From: Nodularia sphaerocarpa UHCC 0038
Lineage (GTDB): Bacteria; Cyanobacteriota; Cyanobacteriia; Cyanobacteriales; Nostocaceae
Assembly (NCBI RefSeq): GCF_022376295.1
Contig: NZ_CP060140.1
Location: 1,306,356-1,370,355, forward strand
Length of the DNA: 64,000 nucleotides
Direction: 5' to 3'
A model generated the notes under the pieces. It was not told the DNA's origin and searched no databases. It saw nothing but the letters and a program-made list of their open reading frames with translations. A program made the position numbers and the translations under genes. Positions within the stretch are counted from its first letter, which is position 1. Each line of letters opens with the position of its first letter. Shown here piece after piece: positions 26,934 to 34,625 of the stretch.

Positions 26934-28010
26934 ATGCGGCAAATAAAGGTTCAGAAGAATGGTAATTCTTGCATTCTCAGATGGACTTACGAGGATCAAA
27001 GGTATAGTCTAACTTGGGGGGCATGGGAAGATGCTTCAGAAAGAGCTAGGTTAGATTACTGTGGTAAATTAATATACCAGGATTGTTTGATAGGTCAATT
27101 TGACAGTACACTCAATAAATATAAGCTTTGGCTAGAAGGGATAACTTATAGTGGCAATGGGGGTAGCAAGCCTCCTGAATCAAAGTATCCTCCACTGATT
27201 GAAATGCTTCAGCTAAGGATTGATGACAACTACAATTCTGCTGATCAATCACTACTCAAACTCCTGCAAAAATATAAAAAGCAAATCAAAACCAGTCAGG
27301 ATGCTAAGGAATTTCTAGACTGGCTTGATGGTAGGGGTATGAAAAAGAATAGTAAGAAAAGATACCTAGCTATTTTGCAAGTGCTTAGGAAAGATTTGTT
27401 TGGTAGCTTTCAGGTTAAGGTTCCAGATAAACCTAAACCTAAACCACTGACTACAAATGAAGTGGATAGGATTCTAAATTCTCTGCAAAGAGATCCTTTT
27501 TATCATCACTATCATGATTTTATACTACTATTACTTAACACTGGGTTACGCCTTAGTGAAGCAATTGGTTTGAGGTGGCAGGATATTGACCTACAGAAAA
27601 GGGAAATTCATGTCTATGAAACTCTATCTAAAGAGAGAGGTAGAAGCTCTAAAAGAGTCAGGAAGACCACCAAAACAAATGTTTATAGGATTGTGCCTAT
27701 GAATAGCAAAGTGTACCAAATACTAAAGGTTAGGTCTGAAGCAAAGAATAAACAAGAGCTGATTTTTACTAGCCCTCAAGGTCTACCACTTGATAATCAT
27801 AATGTAAATCAACGGTGTTGGAAGATAACTTTGGAAAACTTAGGTATCCCTCACAGACCACTCTATGTCTGTAGGTCAACCTTTATTAGCCATTGTATTA
27901 GCAGTGGTATTCCTCCTCATGAGGTGGCAGAACTGGTTGGTAACAGCCCTGAGATAATCTTTAAACATTACTTGGGTAGCGTTAGAAAACCTCAGTTGCC
28001 TGAGTTGTAA
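26934..28010 (+). CDS. Tyrosine recombinase (integrase) with Y-R-N-Y active-site variant
   Basis: The 358-residue protein starts 78 bases after attL. Its N-terminal SAM-like core-binding region (about 100-160) is followed by the catalytic domain: GLRLSEAIGLRW with Arg 206, a basic beta-hairpin (KRVRKTTKTNVYRIVPMNS), YVCRSTFISH with Arg 314, VGNSPEIIFKHY with nucleophile Tyr 346. The first catalytic His (HxxR) is Tyr 311 and the His/Trp of the LGH motif is Asn 337. As I recall, the His-to-Tyr change also occurs in the cyanobacterial excision recombinases XisA and XisC. It is the likely enzyme for integration and excision of this element. Confidence 0.9.
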   Translation: MRQIKVQKNGNSCILRWTYEDQRYSLTWGAWEDASERARLDYCGKLIYQDCLIGQFDSTLNKYKLWLEGITYSGNGGSKPPESKYPPLIEMLQLRIDDNYNSADQSLLKLLQKYKKQIKTSQDAKEFLDWLDGRGMKKNSKKRYLAILQVLRKDLFGSFQVKVPDKPKPKPLTTNEVDRILNSLQRDPFYHHYHDFILLLLNTGLRLSEAIGLRWQDIDLQKREIHVYETLSKERGRSSKRVRKTTKTNVYRIVPMNSKVYQILKVRSEAKNKQELIFTSPQGLPLDNHNVNQRCWKITLENLGIPHRPLYVCRSTFISHCISSGIPPHEVAELVGNSPEIIFKHYLGSVRKPQLPEL

Positions 28011-28051
28011 GCAATCAAGTAATCATTCCATAAAAACCATATTTATCTATC

Positions 28052-28270
28052 ATGCACAACCCAAAGGTAAAAGAAATAGTTGAAGCACTAGAGCTTTCTG
28101 TTCAAGAGCTAACTGAAACTGTTGAGCTTTTAAAAATATGGGATGAGGGTTTAAAGTCTGAGCAACCAATCTTAGAAAGTTTAGCCAGTAGAGCTTTAAA
28201 TAGTAGTTTCTCTAAGGTTTATGCAAGGCTAAATGAACTTTATGTAAGGCTTTTTATGATTAGCAATTAA
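28052..28270 (+). CDS. Small helical protein, 72 aa, downstream of the integrase
   Basis: The product is almost entirely predicted helix, with coiled-coil-like heptads (VKEIVEALELSVQELTETVE, LNELYVRLFMISN). It starts 41 bases after the integrase and is followed by a terminator, so the two are probably co-transcribed. The position would suit an excisionase or accessory factor, but no DNA-binding motif is evident and I do not recognise it. Confidence 0.55.
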   Translation: MHNPKVKEIVEALELSVQELTETVELLKIWDEGLKSEQPILESLASRALNSSFSKVYARLNELYVRLFMISN

Positions 28271-28288
28271 AGCTTTTCACTCTAATTT

Positions 28289-28322
28289 ATCTGCTTCTGT
28301 CACAAGAGAAGTAGATATTTTT
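28289..28322 (+). terminator. Terminator after the integrase operon
   Basis: ATCTGCTTCT (28289-28298) pairs with AGAAGTAGAT (28307-28316, one GU pair) and is followed by ATTTTT. It lies 18 bases after the 72-aa gene. Confidence 0.75.
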
Positions 28323-28544
28323 GAATTAATACAGCCTCCAGAAAAACTTCTAGGGGCTGTATATCAGGTGGTTGAAGATTTAATTAAGTCAAGGCTTCAA
28401 TGGGGCTTTAAACTTAGCTCCTAAAAGCTCTTATATAATAAGCCTTCTAGTTAACTAACCTCACCTTAGCATACCATAGCAGACCCAACATAACCTCACC
28501 TTACCGTACCTTGGTTATTATTATACCACAGGTTGAGGTTAAGC

Positions 28545-28706
28545 CTACTCTAACTTTTCTAGTAACTCATCTATTCTCTCGTTTATACTTTTGTAAAAAT
28601 GTTCTTGATCATCTAAACTTATGTTAAGTTGATCTATCATTTGTGAAAGTAGGGATTGCTGGATCTCTACTATTTCTTTTAGTATTTTTTTATCTTCATC
28701 AGTCAT
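28545..28706 (-). CDS. Possible small helical protein, 53 aa
   Basis: An ATG (complement of 28704-28706) preceded by AGGTG opens a 53-codon frame. The product is acidic and helical (MTDEDKKILKEIVEIQQSLL, then FYKSINERIDELLEKLE), coiled-coil-like and similar in style to the 72-aa neighbour. It sits alone in the otherwise gene-poor 28.3-29.6 kb stretch. Coding is supported only by composition and the ribosome site. Confidence 0.45.
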   Translation of the reverse strand: MTDEDKKILKEIVEIQQSLLSQMIDQLNISLDDQEHFYKSINERIDELLEKLE

Positions 28707-29614
28707 AATCACACCTAGTTATTTATTTAACCTACCCAGACTAAACCACCAGCTAACTCAGGTGTGTGACTCAGGTCACTGTGATGCGATCGCTTTGTGA
28801 TGGTTACTATTTGATATCTCATGGTAGTGCTAAGTCTCAATTCACCTGTGCCACAGACTACCTACTTTTTACAAGTAATAAATTATATAGTTGTAGTGTT
28901 CAGGAGTTGGTCAAGAACAAATAAATTCTCTTCACTAATTTTTGTTTGTTTTTGAAATGGTTGGCATATATATAAAGCTGCTCAAGGGCAGTTTTTTTAT
29001 GTCTGGATTTTGTTGTGACTTCCACTTACCTAACCCTAAGCTGCTATTTAATTTTCCTGATTTATTCAGATCACTGTGAAGTAAGACATTTGCAGGGTTA
29101 TTTACTGTACTGAGATTAAGTATTAAATCATACTATTTTTATGGGTTTATTTCTATGTATCGAATGGTGTTTATAGCCTGTAAACTATACAGTGTAAGGG
29201 TTATAGCTATATGGTAGTACACACTATGCCATACCTTCCTTATATGAGTCTTCCTCACATTACCTTCCTTCCTAATACCCCCTTCCTGTCACCTTCTTCC
29301 TGATACCGCCCTTCCTATCACCTTTCTTCCTGATACCCCTCTCCCTATCTGAAATTTTGAATTTCCTGGATTCCAGCCCCCCCCAAGATTTGAAGGCTGC
29401 TTGCTTCCACCCCTTGCTCCTTAAACTTGGCTAATGTTTAGTTATCTTTCCTTTATCTATAAAGGGGTTCAACACTAAACTCCAATGATAAGTTTTACTT
29501 ATAAGTTTTAACAACTATTAGCTCTTCTAAAACTAAACCACCTCAATTCAAAAGAGAGCAGTCTTTATGACCCCTCTCCTTGATTCAGTCTACTGGTGTA
29601 TCAACCTCTACTGG
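28707..29614. other. Gene-poor region inside the prophage
   Basis: No convincing gene is visible. It contains a weak intrinsic terminator-like hairpin (CTGCT-CAAG-GGCAG followed by T7, about 28985-29002), a T/C-rich tandem repeat at 29262-29349, and long AT-rich stretches. Just upstream, at about 28457-28525, the motif taacctcacctta occurs twice. The layout would suit a replication origin or regulatory DNA next to the polymerase-like gene. Confidence 0.4.
29262..29349. repeat. Three tandem 29-30-bp pyrimidine-rich repeats
   Basis: The units begin ACCTTCCTTCCTAATACC (29262), ACCTTCTTCCTGATACCG (29291) and ACCTTTCTTCCTGATACC (29320), and each ends CC(T)TCCTRTC or a close variant. Spacing is 29, 29 and 30 bases. 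The strand asymmetry (C/T on the plus strand) is extreme. Confidence 0.75.
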
Positions 29615-31168
29615 TTAAACAAAAGCCTTCTCTTCTAGGTAAGCATACTTTAGACCTGAGTTGCGTTTAGCTATATCCATTGCTTCTTGAGGAATTTCAC
29701 CAATTGTTACCAATCCATCATGCTGATTACTTAGGACTCTATATCCAAAGTGTTCACTGATTACAGTTAAGTGATGGATATAAGCTGCTTCTGTGCCTTG
29801 TAAAAAGAAAGCTGATATCCTTCTTTTCAGTTCATTTATCTTCTTTTTATCCCAATCACCTTTAGTCTGATACTCTGTCAAGTTAAAAGTTTTACCTGTC
29901 TTATTTACAACTAGCTGCTTACCATGACCATAAAAAGATTCATATTTAAAGTAATCCGTTAGCAACCATTCCTGCCAAGCATCAATACAAATTTTTAAAG
30001 GAGCTACCACCTTAGCAAACTTCTGATAATAACTTAGAGCTAAATCTGCATCTCCTTTAGCTTCTTGGCATAGAGCCCTAATGACAGCTACGTTAGGATA
30101 ATCTTCCTGCTCTATCAGTTGTCCCCTTATATTTTTTACAACCTTAACTACTTCAAAGTTTTTTCTAGCTACAGTTTTTTGTAAGTGACCTCCCATAATT
30201 AGAGCCATAAAGCACTGCTTCCATCTATCCTTACTGATACCTACTTTGTCAGCATATATCTGTTTATCTTGACTCAAGTATTCATGCAACCAAGAGGTAT
30301 CAATATTAGCTCTTTCAAACCATTGAATCAAACCATACACTTGAGAACTTTTTAAATCATAGTTTTTAATACCAGGAATACCACTGAATCCCTGTTTCTT
30401 CATCTCTCTAGAGCAGCCCTGCATACCACTACCTAATTCAGTTAACCTACCAGACATTTGAGGGTCTTTAAACATTACCTGATACTCTGCTAAACCATTT
30501 TCTAATGGAGTGTGGTTTTCTCTAATCTGTCTTAGGCAAGACCTATCCACAACGAAGGCTCTATAGTCTTTGTCAGTACCCCAAAAGCTTTCTTCATCTA
30601 ATTTATCCACATGAGCCTCTAAAGCAGATAAGTTAACAACACACTTATTGATTGTGTTCATGGCTTCTAAAATTAATTTAGGATGAGGTTTTCTGTTTTC
30701 ATTATTCTTAGGACATCTCACTTGCGTATTCATTTTCTCACCTTTCATCAAATTGTAATACTGGCAAGTGGTATATTCCTCAGAAGAATTAGGAGAATGG
30801 TTTTCTATTTCTTCCATTATCTCTAGAGGAGTTCTATAACATCTACATAGACCATCTTTTCTAGAATAGGTTTGTTCTAAGAATTCCCCATCAGCAAGCT
30901 CAATCTCATCTAATACTTTGATTTCTAATAGACCAGCATTTTGCAGCTTTTCAAGCTGAATTTTTGTTTTACCCCAGTGCTCTCTAATTAATTTTGCACT
31001 AATAGGGGACCAACCATCTTCTTTCTGTATAAAAGATACTAAAGTGCTATTGTAAACATGAACAAAGAATTGATAATCAGCTTTAGTAAAGTCCTTTAGT
31101 AAGGTATCTAGATAGTTCTTAACTGACTCAGGACTTCTGTAAGTTTTAATAATATAAGCGTTAGACAT
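29615..31168 (-). CDS. Small family-A DNA-polymerase-like protein with winged-helix-like N-terminus
   Basis: The 517-residue protein carries the palm motifs of family A polymerases. The motif A-like YDLKSSQVYGL has Asp 271. A motif B-like helix lies near 310-330 (ISKDRWKQCFMALIMGG). The Pol I-like segment FFLQGTEAAYIHHLTV has Gln 457-Thr 459, and motif C SNQHDGLVTIG has His 483 and Asp 484. The QGT...HD spacing is close to Pol I, whereas the motif A spacing (D-x-x-x-S) is closer to single-subunit RNA polymerases. There is no room for 5' nuclease or 3'-5' exonuclease domains. Residues about 25-95 look like a winged helix. It is the likely replication protein of the element; relatives were not searched. 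Confidence 0.6.
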   Translation of the reverse strand: MSNAYIIKTYRSPESVKNYLDTLLKDFTKADYQFFVHVYNSTLVSFIQKEDGWSPISAKLIREHWGKTKIQLEKLQNAGLLEIKVLDEIELADGEFLEQTYSRKDGLCRCYRTPLEIMEEIENHSPNSSEEYTTCQYYNLMKGEKMNTQVRCPKNNENRKPHPKLILEAMNTINKCVVNLSALEAHVDKLDEESFWGTDKDYRAFVVDRSCLRQIRENHTPLENGLAEYQVMFKDPQMSGRLTELGSGMQGCSREMKKQGFSGIPGIKNYDLKSSQVYGLIQWFERANIDTSWLHEYLSQDKQIYADKVGISKDRWKQCFMALIMGGHLQKTVARKNFEVVKVVKNIRGQLIEQEDYPNVAVIRALCQEAKGDADLALSYYQKFAKVVAPLKICIDAWQEWLLTDYFKYESFYGHGKQLVVNKTGKTFNLTEYQTKGDWDKKKINELKRRISAFFLQGTEAAYIHHLTVISEHFGYRVLSNQHDGLVTIGEIPQEAMDIAKRNSGLKYAYLEEKAFV

Positions 31169-31354
31169 ATTTAATTTTTTATAATGATGAGAATAATAAT
31201 TGTATTATATGAAATTATGTAGTATAATATAAGTAATAAATAAGGTTTTAAACGTAGCTTTAGTATTTATTTTTTATAATGATTGAGTTTTGTAATGTAG
31301 TGTAGTTGTAGTAGAGAGGGGAGTAATTTACCCCTCTTTAAATTTACTTTAAAT

Positions 31355-32131
31355 TTAAGCAGTCAGCTTATTAGAAACCCAACCCGCTTTTTCTAATCTC
31401 CGCTTAATAAAGTATACACCTTTTTGAGTAACCAAAGTCACTAAATAAACTTCATTATTATATTTATTAGACTTTTCAGCTACAGTAAAATGCTTTGAAT
31501 TTATAAACCGTTGGTAAGGTAGGTTGTCTTCTTGTAGTATATTTTCAGATCTAAGAAAATGAAAAAGATTGTTTCTTCCCATTCCTGAAATTGAAAGCAA
31601 TTTAGATACTTCCCCTACTGTTAAACATTTACCTGAGTCTGCAATCACATCAAACATTTGAGCCTTTGGAGTCAGATGAATTATCTTAGCTTGAGCATCA
31701 GCCGCCACTAATGCTAAAGCTTCCTTCTCTTTCTCTGAGGCTAGTAAACACTCTAAAGCTTGAATATAAGTCTCAGGTAATTTTAATACTGACTTAGCTC
31801 TAATAGCTTGTAATTGTTTTTCACATTCAATAAAGTAAAGTCTGACCGCCTTACCTTTAGCAGTACCAGACAACATAGATAACTGCTTTAAACAATCTTT
31901 AGTTAGGTAGATTTCTTCAACTCTAGTAGCTCCAATTTCTCGCTGCTCAATTGTGAGAAGTGAGGAATAGTCTACACCTTCTTCAAAGTTAGCTACCAAT
32001 GCTCTTTTGGCATTACTTTTCTTAGAGTATTCCAACCATTGCCAAGCATCTTCAAATGGAACTGCAAACTCCTTATCACTTTCAACTGTAGCTTTAATTT
32101 GAGATTGGATTGTAATATTTAAGTTTGTCAT
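31355..32131 (-). CDS. Phage antirepressor (AntA/Bro-N-like plus KilAC)
   Basis: The N-terminal half has the antirepressor pattern: FEDAWQWLEYSKKSNAKRAL, then EGVDYSSLL and YLTKDCLKQLSMLS...GKAVRLYFIECEKQL. The C-terminal half matches the KilAC DNA-binding domain (LTPKAQMFDVIADSGKCLTV, GEVSKLLSISGMGRNNLF, VTQKGVYFIKRRL). Such proteins relieve repression of the lytic genes or control the lysis-lysogeny decision. It lies between the RHH gene (5 bases) and the polymerase-like gene on the same strand, so all three are probably one leftward early operon. Confidence 0.85.
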   Translation of the reverse strand: MTNLNITIQSQIKATVESDKEFAVPFEDAWQWLEYSKKSNAKRALVANFEEGVDYSSLLTIEQREIGATRVEEIYLTKDCLKQLSMLSGTAKGKAVRLYFIECEKQLQAIRAKSVLKLPETYIQALECLLASEKEKEALALVAADAQAKIIHLTPKAQMFDVIADSGKCLTVGEVSKLLSISGMGRNNLFHFLRSENILQEDNLPYQRFINSKHFTVAEKSNKYNNEVYLVTLVTQKGVYFIKRRLEKAGWVSNKLTA

Positions 32132-32136
32132 TATAA

Positions 32137-32289
32137 TTATTGTTCAGTATTGTTGTAATGTTCTAAATAAAATCTAACTGCTAGTCTGTGAATGTTTGCT
32201 CTTTTTAATCCCTTTGATTCAGCTATCTCTTCAAGCTGTTTATTGTTACCTTCAAATAATCTGATTGTTGTGTACTTATCTAATTTCAT
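32137..32289 (-). CDS. Ribbon-helix-helix (CopG/Arc-like) regulator, 50 aa
   Basis: The fold is visible as a short strand TTIRLFEG, helix NKQLEEIAESKG and helix KRANIHRLAVRFYLEHY. I placed the start at MKLDKYTTIR rather than a start 36 codons upstream, because the RHH domain begins immediately after it and the upstream residues look untranslated. Such proteins bind palindromic operators as dimers; the iteron-like repeats at 32.55-32.72 kb just upstream are the obvious candidate targets. It is first in the leftward operon. Confidence 0.7.
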   Translation of the reverse strand: MKLDKYTTIRLFEGNNKQLEEIAESKGLKRANIHRLAVRFYLEHYNNTEQ

Positions 32290-32551
32290 AATGTTAAGAA
32301 TAATGTGTTTTCTTATGTTACTAATATAGCACCTTTTAGCTACTAAGTAAATAGATAAAGGTGTATTAACTGGGCGCTGATAAAAAAGCCGCCTCATTCA
32401 AAAACATATATAGATAGATACTAATACCTAATGGAATAAAACAAAGCAAACTGTAATTAAGTAAGTTATTGACTATTCCTATAACTTCAGACAACTGATT
32501 TGAGTTGTTTCTTAATTACTGAAGAGCTGTTTACTTGGTTTTATAACTCAA

Positions 32552-32723
32552 CAGATAACTGATTGGGGATAACTCATTAGAAATAACTTTATTCAGATAA
32601 CTGATTGGGGATAACTTTATTCAGATAACTAAAGTGCAGTAAACTGATTAATTGGTTAACTAGTAGACTAGTAGACTAAAGTGCAGTAAACTAATTAATT
32701 GGTTAACTAAAGTGCAGTAAACT
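32552..32723. repeat. Iteron-like direct repeats upstream of the leftward early operon
   Basis: The 18-mer ACTAAAGTGCAGTAAACT occurs exactly three times (32628-32645, 32675-32692, 32706-32723). The 23-mer CAGATAACTGATTGGGGATAACT occurs twice (32552-32574, 32594-32616), with a third partial CAGATAACT at 32622. ATTAATTGGTTAACT occurs twice between them. The array occupies the gap between the RHH and Ant/Rha-like genes (32290-32829), which holds no gene. It is either an operator cluster or a replication-initiator iteron array. Confidence 0.85.
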
Positions 32724-32829
32724 TTGTAGCAAACCTCATATACTAGTACAAATGTATCATGCGTACTATTTATTAATTAGCTAATTAATAACTAATCTAC
32801 ATATTCGCAATGTAGTATGTGGAGTACAC

Positions 32830-33135
32830 TTAAATTAACCAACCTGATTTAAGTTGATGGGTTTTAAATTCAGTGAACTCACTATGTACTTTTGTCATAA
32901 GTAATTTAGCCGCCTGACCTTTAAACAGAAGTATTACTAATAAATCCACATGGGATTGTTCTAACCAATAATCATTTTGTGAACCCCAAATACCACAACC
33001 AAAGCTATCAAATGAGTTATAGTGAGTTTGTATAGTTGCTTTAACTGTTGAGTGATTTACTCCTAGCAGAGTTGATACTTGTTTTGAATGCAGCCGCCAA
33101 CCATTTTTAAATTCTATTTGTAATGTCATAACCAA
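32830..33135 (-). CDS. Small Ant/Rha-like phage regulatory protein, 101 aa
   Basis: Residues about 14-40 resemble a helix-turn-helix (LHSKQVSTLLGVNHSTVKATI). YWLEQSHVDLLVILLFKGQAAKLL near 56-79 recalls the 'YLTEEQALFLV...A..LK..L...F' pattern of phage antirepressor/Rha domains. It is short, with only one such domain. It is leftward and upstream of the iteron array. The function is inferred; the DNA-binding call is tentative. Confidence 0.55.
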   Translation of the reverse strand: MVMTLQIEFKNGWRLHSKQVSTLLGVNHSTVKATIQTHYNSFDSFGCGIWGSQNDYWLEQSHVDLLVILLFKGQAAKLLMTKVHSEFTEFKTHQLKSGWLI

Positions 33136-33188
33136 ATTGTAGTTTATTAACAGTTATGACATTATTGACTATTTAGGTAGTGAGTAAC

Positions 33189-33824
33189 TTAAGAGAATAT
33201 ATCTTCATCATCATTTACCTGTTCACTAACGGGCTCAGTTAACTCCACAGTAGTAGGTATATCAGATAACTGTTCATTAGATAACTTATTATCAGATAAC
33301 TGTTCATTGGATAACTCATCCACCATACTTTGTTCCTTCTCTAAAATGGAAGCAATAGCTTGTGATTTATTTTTATAACTAATACCATAACCCACACACA
33401 GTTCTCTAAGTTCAGCCGCCTTCATTGACTTTAGCTGTGATTGTCTACTTACTTGTACAGCAGACTTATCATTAGTTGACTCATTATTAGTAATCTCTCT
33501 ATCTACCTCTACAAGAGAAACTACAGCCCCTTCAATTAATGAGTTATCTAAAGTATCATCTACTGAAATAATGCCTTCTAATTTAGTGCGATCGCCTTCT
33601 ACTAAAGTTAATGAGTTATCTAAGTTATTACAAGCTGTAACCTCAGCTACTACATTTTGTCTACCTAATTTTAAATAAAAAGATTTAGCTAAAACAAATA
33701 CCCCTGTCAATAATAAAAATAGTAATTTAATTACTTTAATAATAAACCTAACAGTCACTTTGAAATCAGCTATAAATTCTTCTGACTGTACTTGTACTAA
33801 TGATTGTTTAAAATATGTATTCAT
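33189..33824 (-). CDS. Membrane protein with cytoplasmic SAP-like motif, 211 aa
   Basis: One membrane helix lies at about 25-48 (VTVRFIIKVIKLLFLLLTGV). A long acidic, low-complexity region follows, and then LKSMKAAELRELCVGYGISY with KNKSQAIASIL, the two-helix SAP/Rho-N-like nucleic-acid-binding motif, at about 132-165. The tail has repeated SNEQLSD units. A membrane-tethered DNA-binding phage protein might anchor replication or exclude superinfection, but this is inference. It is the first leftward gene, divergent from the late region. Confidence 0.6.
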   Translation of the reverse strand: MNTYFKQSLVQVQSEEFIADFKVTVRFIIKVIKLLFLLLTGVFVLAKSFYLKLGRQNVVAEVTACNNLDNSLTLVEGDRTKLEGIISVDDTLDNSLIEGAVVSLVEVDREITNNESTNDKSAVQVSRQSQLKSMKAAELRELCVGYGISYKNKSQAIASILEKEQSMVDELSNEQLSDNKLSNEQLSDIPTTVELTEPVSEQVNDDEDIFS

Positions 33825-34211
33825 GTTATTTTATGTCCTGTTTATAAAAAAAGATAACTAAAACTGAAGCGTTAGTTACCTGTAAACTTAGGGAGTATAA
33901 TCCCTTATGGTGAGTGATATTAAAGTTATCCTGTCTGCTTTAATTAACACCTATTAGTGAAGCTTAATTAACCTGATGTGAGCAGTTAACTAAGCTACTG
34001 TTGCTCTTGGTGAGTTACCTAATGGTGAGAGGCTAACAAGGTGACTACTTAAGCGTTTACTACCCGTTAGTGAGTTACAGAGGTTACTCATTGGTGAGAG
34101 GCTACAATGACTCTTAAAGAATAAAAGAAAGAAGCATAACCAAATGTATACTTAGGGAGTATACCTCTGACATTGCCACTTACTAACCTATCAACTCAAT
34201 TCACTCTCCAT

Positions 34212-34296
34212 CTGGTAATAGGTACTAACCAAAGTTTTCCCTATTGCCGGAGTAGTGTAGCCACAGATACTAACCATTGTTTTCTCTGTAGACTAT
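34212..34296 (+). ncRNA. Tandem hairpins with conserved 17-base loop and different stems
   Basis: Hairpin 1 (34212-34250) has an 11-pair stem CTGGTAATAGG / CCTATTGCCGG, counting GU pairs. Hairpin 2 (34257-34296) has stems GTAG/CTAT and ACAGA/TCTGT. Both present a 17-base loop, TACTAACCAAAGTTTTC versus TACTAACCATTGTTTTC, differing at two bases. The loop is kept while the stem sequence changes but still pairs, which is the signature of selection on RNA (or cruciform) structure. Confidence 0.6.
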
Positions 34297-34333
34297 TCAT
34301 TGAGTTGACGTTTTCAGTGGAGTCAAATTATGG

Positions 34334-34439
34334 CTTAAAGTGCAACCCCTACCTCAAGGTCTCTTGGAGGACTTACCATTAGGATATCCTAACTTAAAGT
34401 ACAACCCCTACCTGTGTTGGCTTCTGGAGGACTTACCAC
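34334..34439. repeat. Direct repeat pair cttaaagt.caacccctacct ... ggaggacttacca
   Basis: Two about 46-base units, 34334-34379 and 34393-34439, share both ends and differ in the centre. The first has an inner stem CCTCAAG/CTTGGAGG and an outer ATGG/CCAT; the second folds less clearly. A palindrome TAGGATATCCTA separates them. Confidence 0.7.
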
Positions 34440-34527
34440 CATAATTGTATCAAGCTAATCTGCATTAGTAATATATTAAGCTAATTGTACTCCTAAGAGC
34501 CGTTCACTTAAACCACACACCATAGCT

Positions 34528-34625
34528 CACTAAGCTTAAACATTCTGTGCAAGCACAGTTGTTACGGTTCCTAGTGTTTTACAGGCTTAAACATTTTGCA
34601 TTGCTGCAATTGTTACAATTCCTGT
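34528..34625 (+). ncRNA. Two compound hairpins with covarying inner and outer stems
   Basis: Unit 1 (34528-34576) has outer stem CACTA/TAGTG, left arm CTTAAACATT, inner hairpin CTGTGC-AA-GCACAG and right arm TTGTTACGGTT. Unit 2 (34581-34625) has outer stem ACAGG/CCTGT, the same left arm CTTAAACATT, inner hairpin TTGCA-TTGC-TGCAA and right arm TTGTTACAATT. Single-stranded arms are conserved while both stems differ in sequence yet remain paired. They sit about 375 bases upstream of the portal gene on the late-operon strand. Confidence 0.65.

Noticed and set aside
33961..34625. CRISPR array
   Set aside because: The repeats occur in pairs with different sequences and no regular spacers; they are hairpin units, not repeat-spacer DNA.
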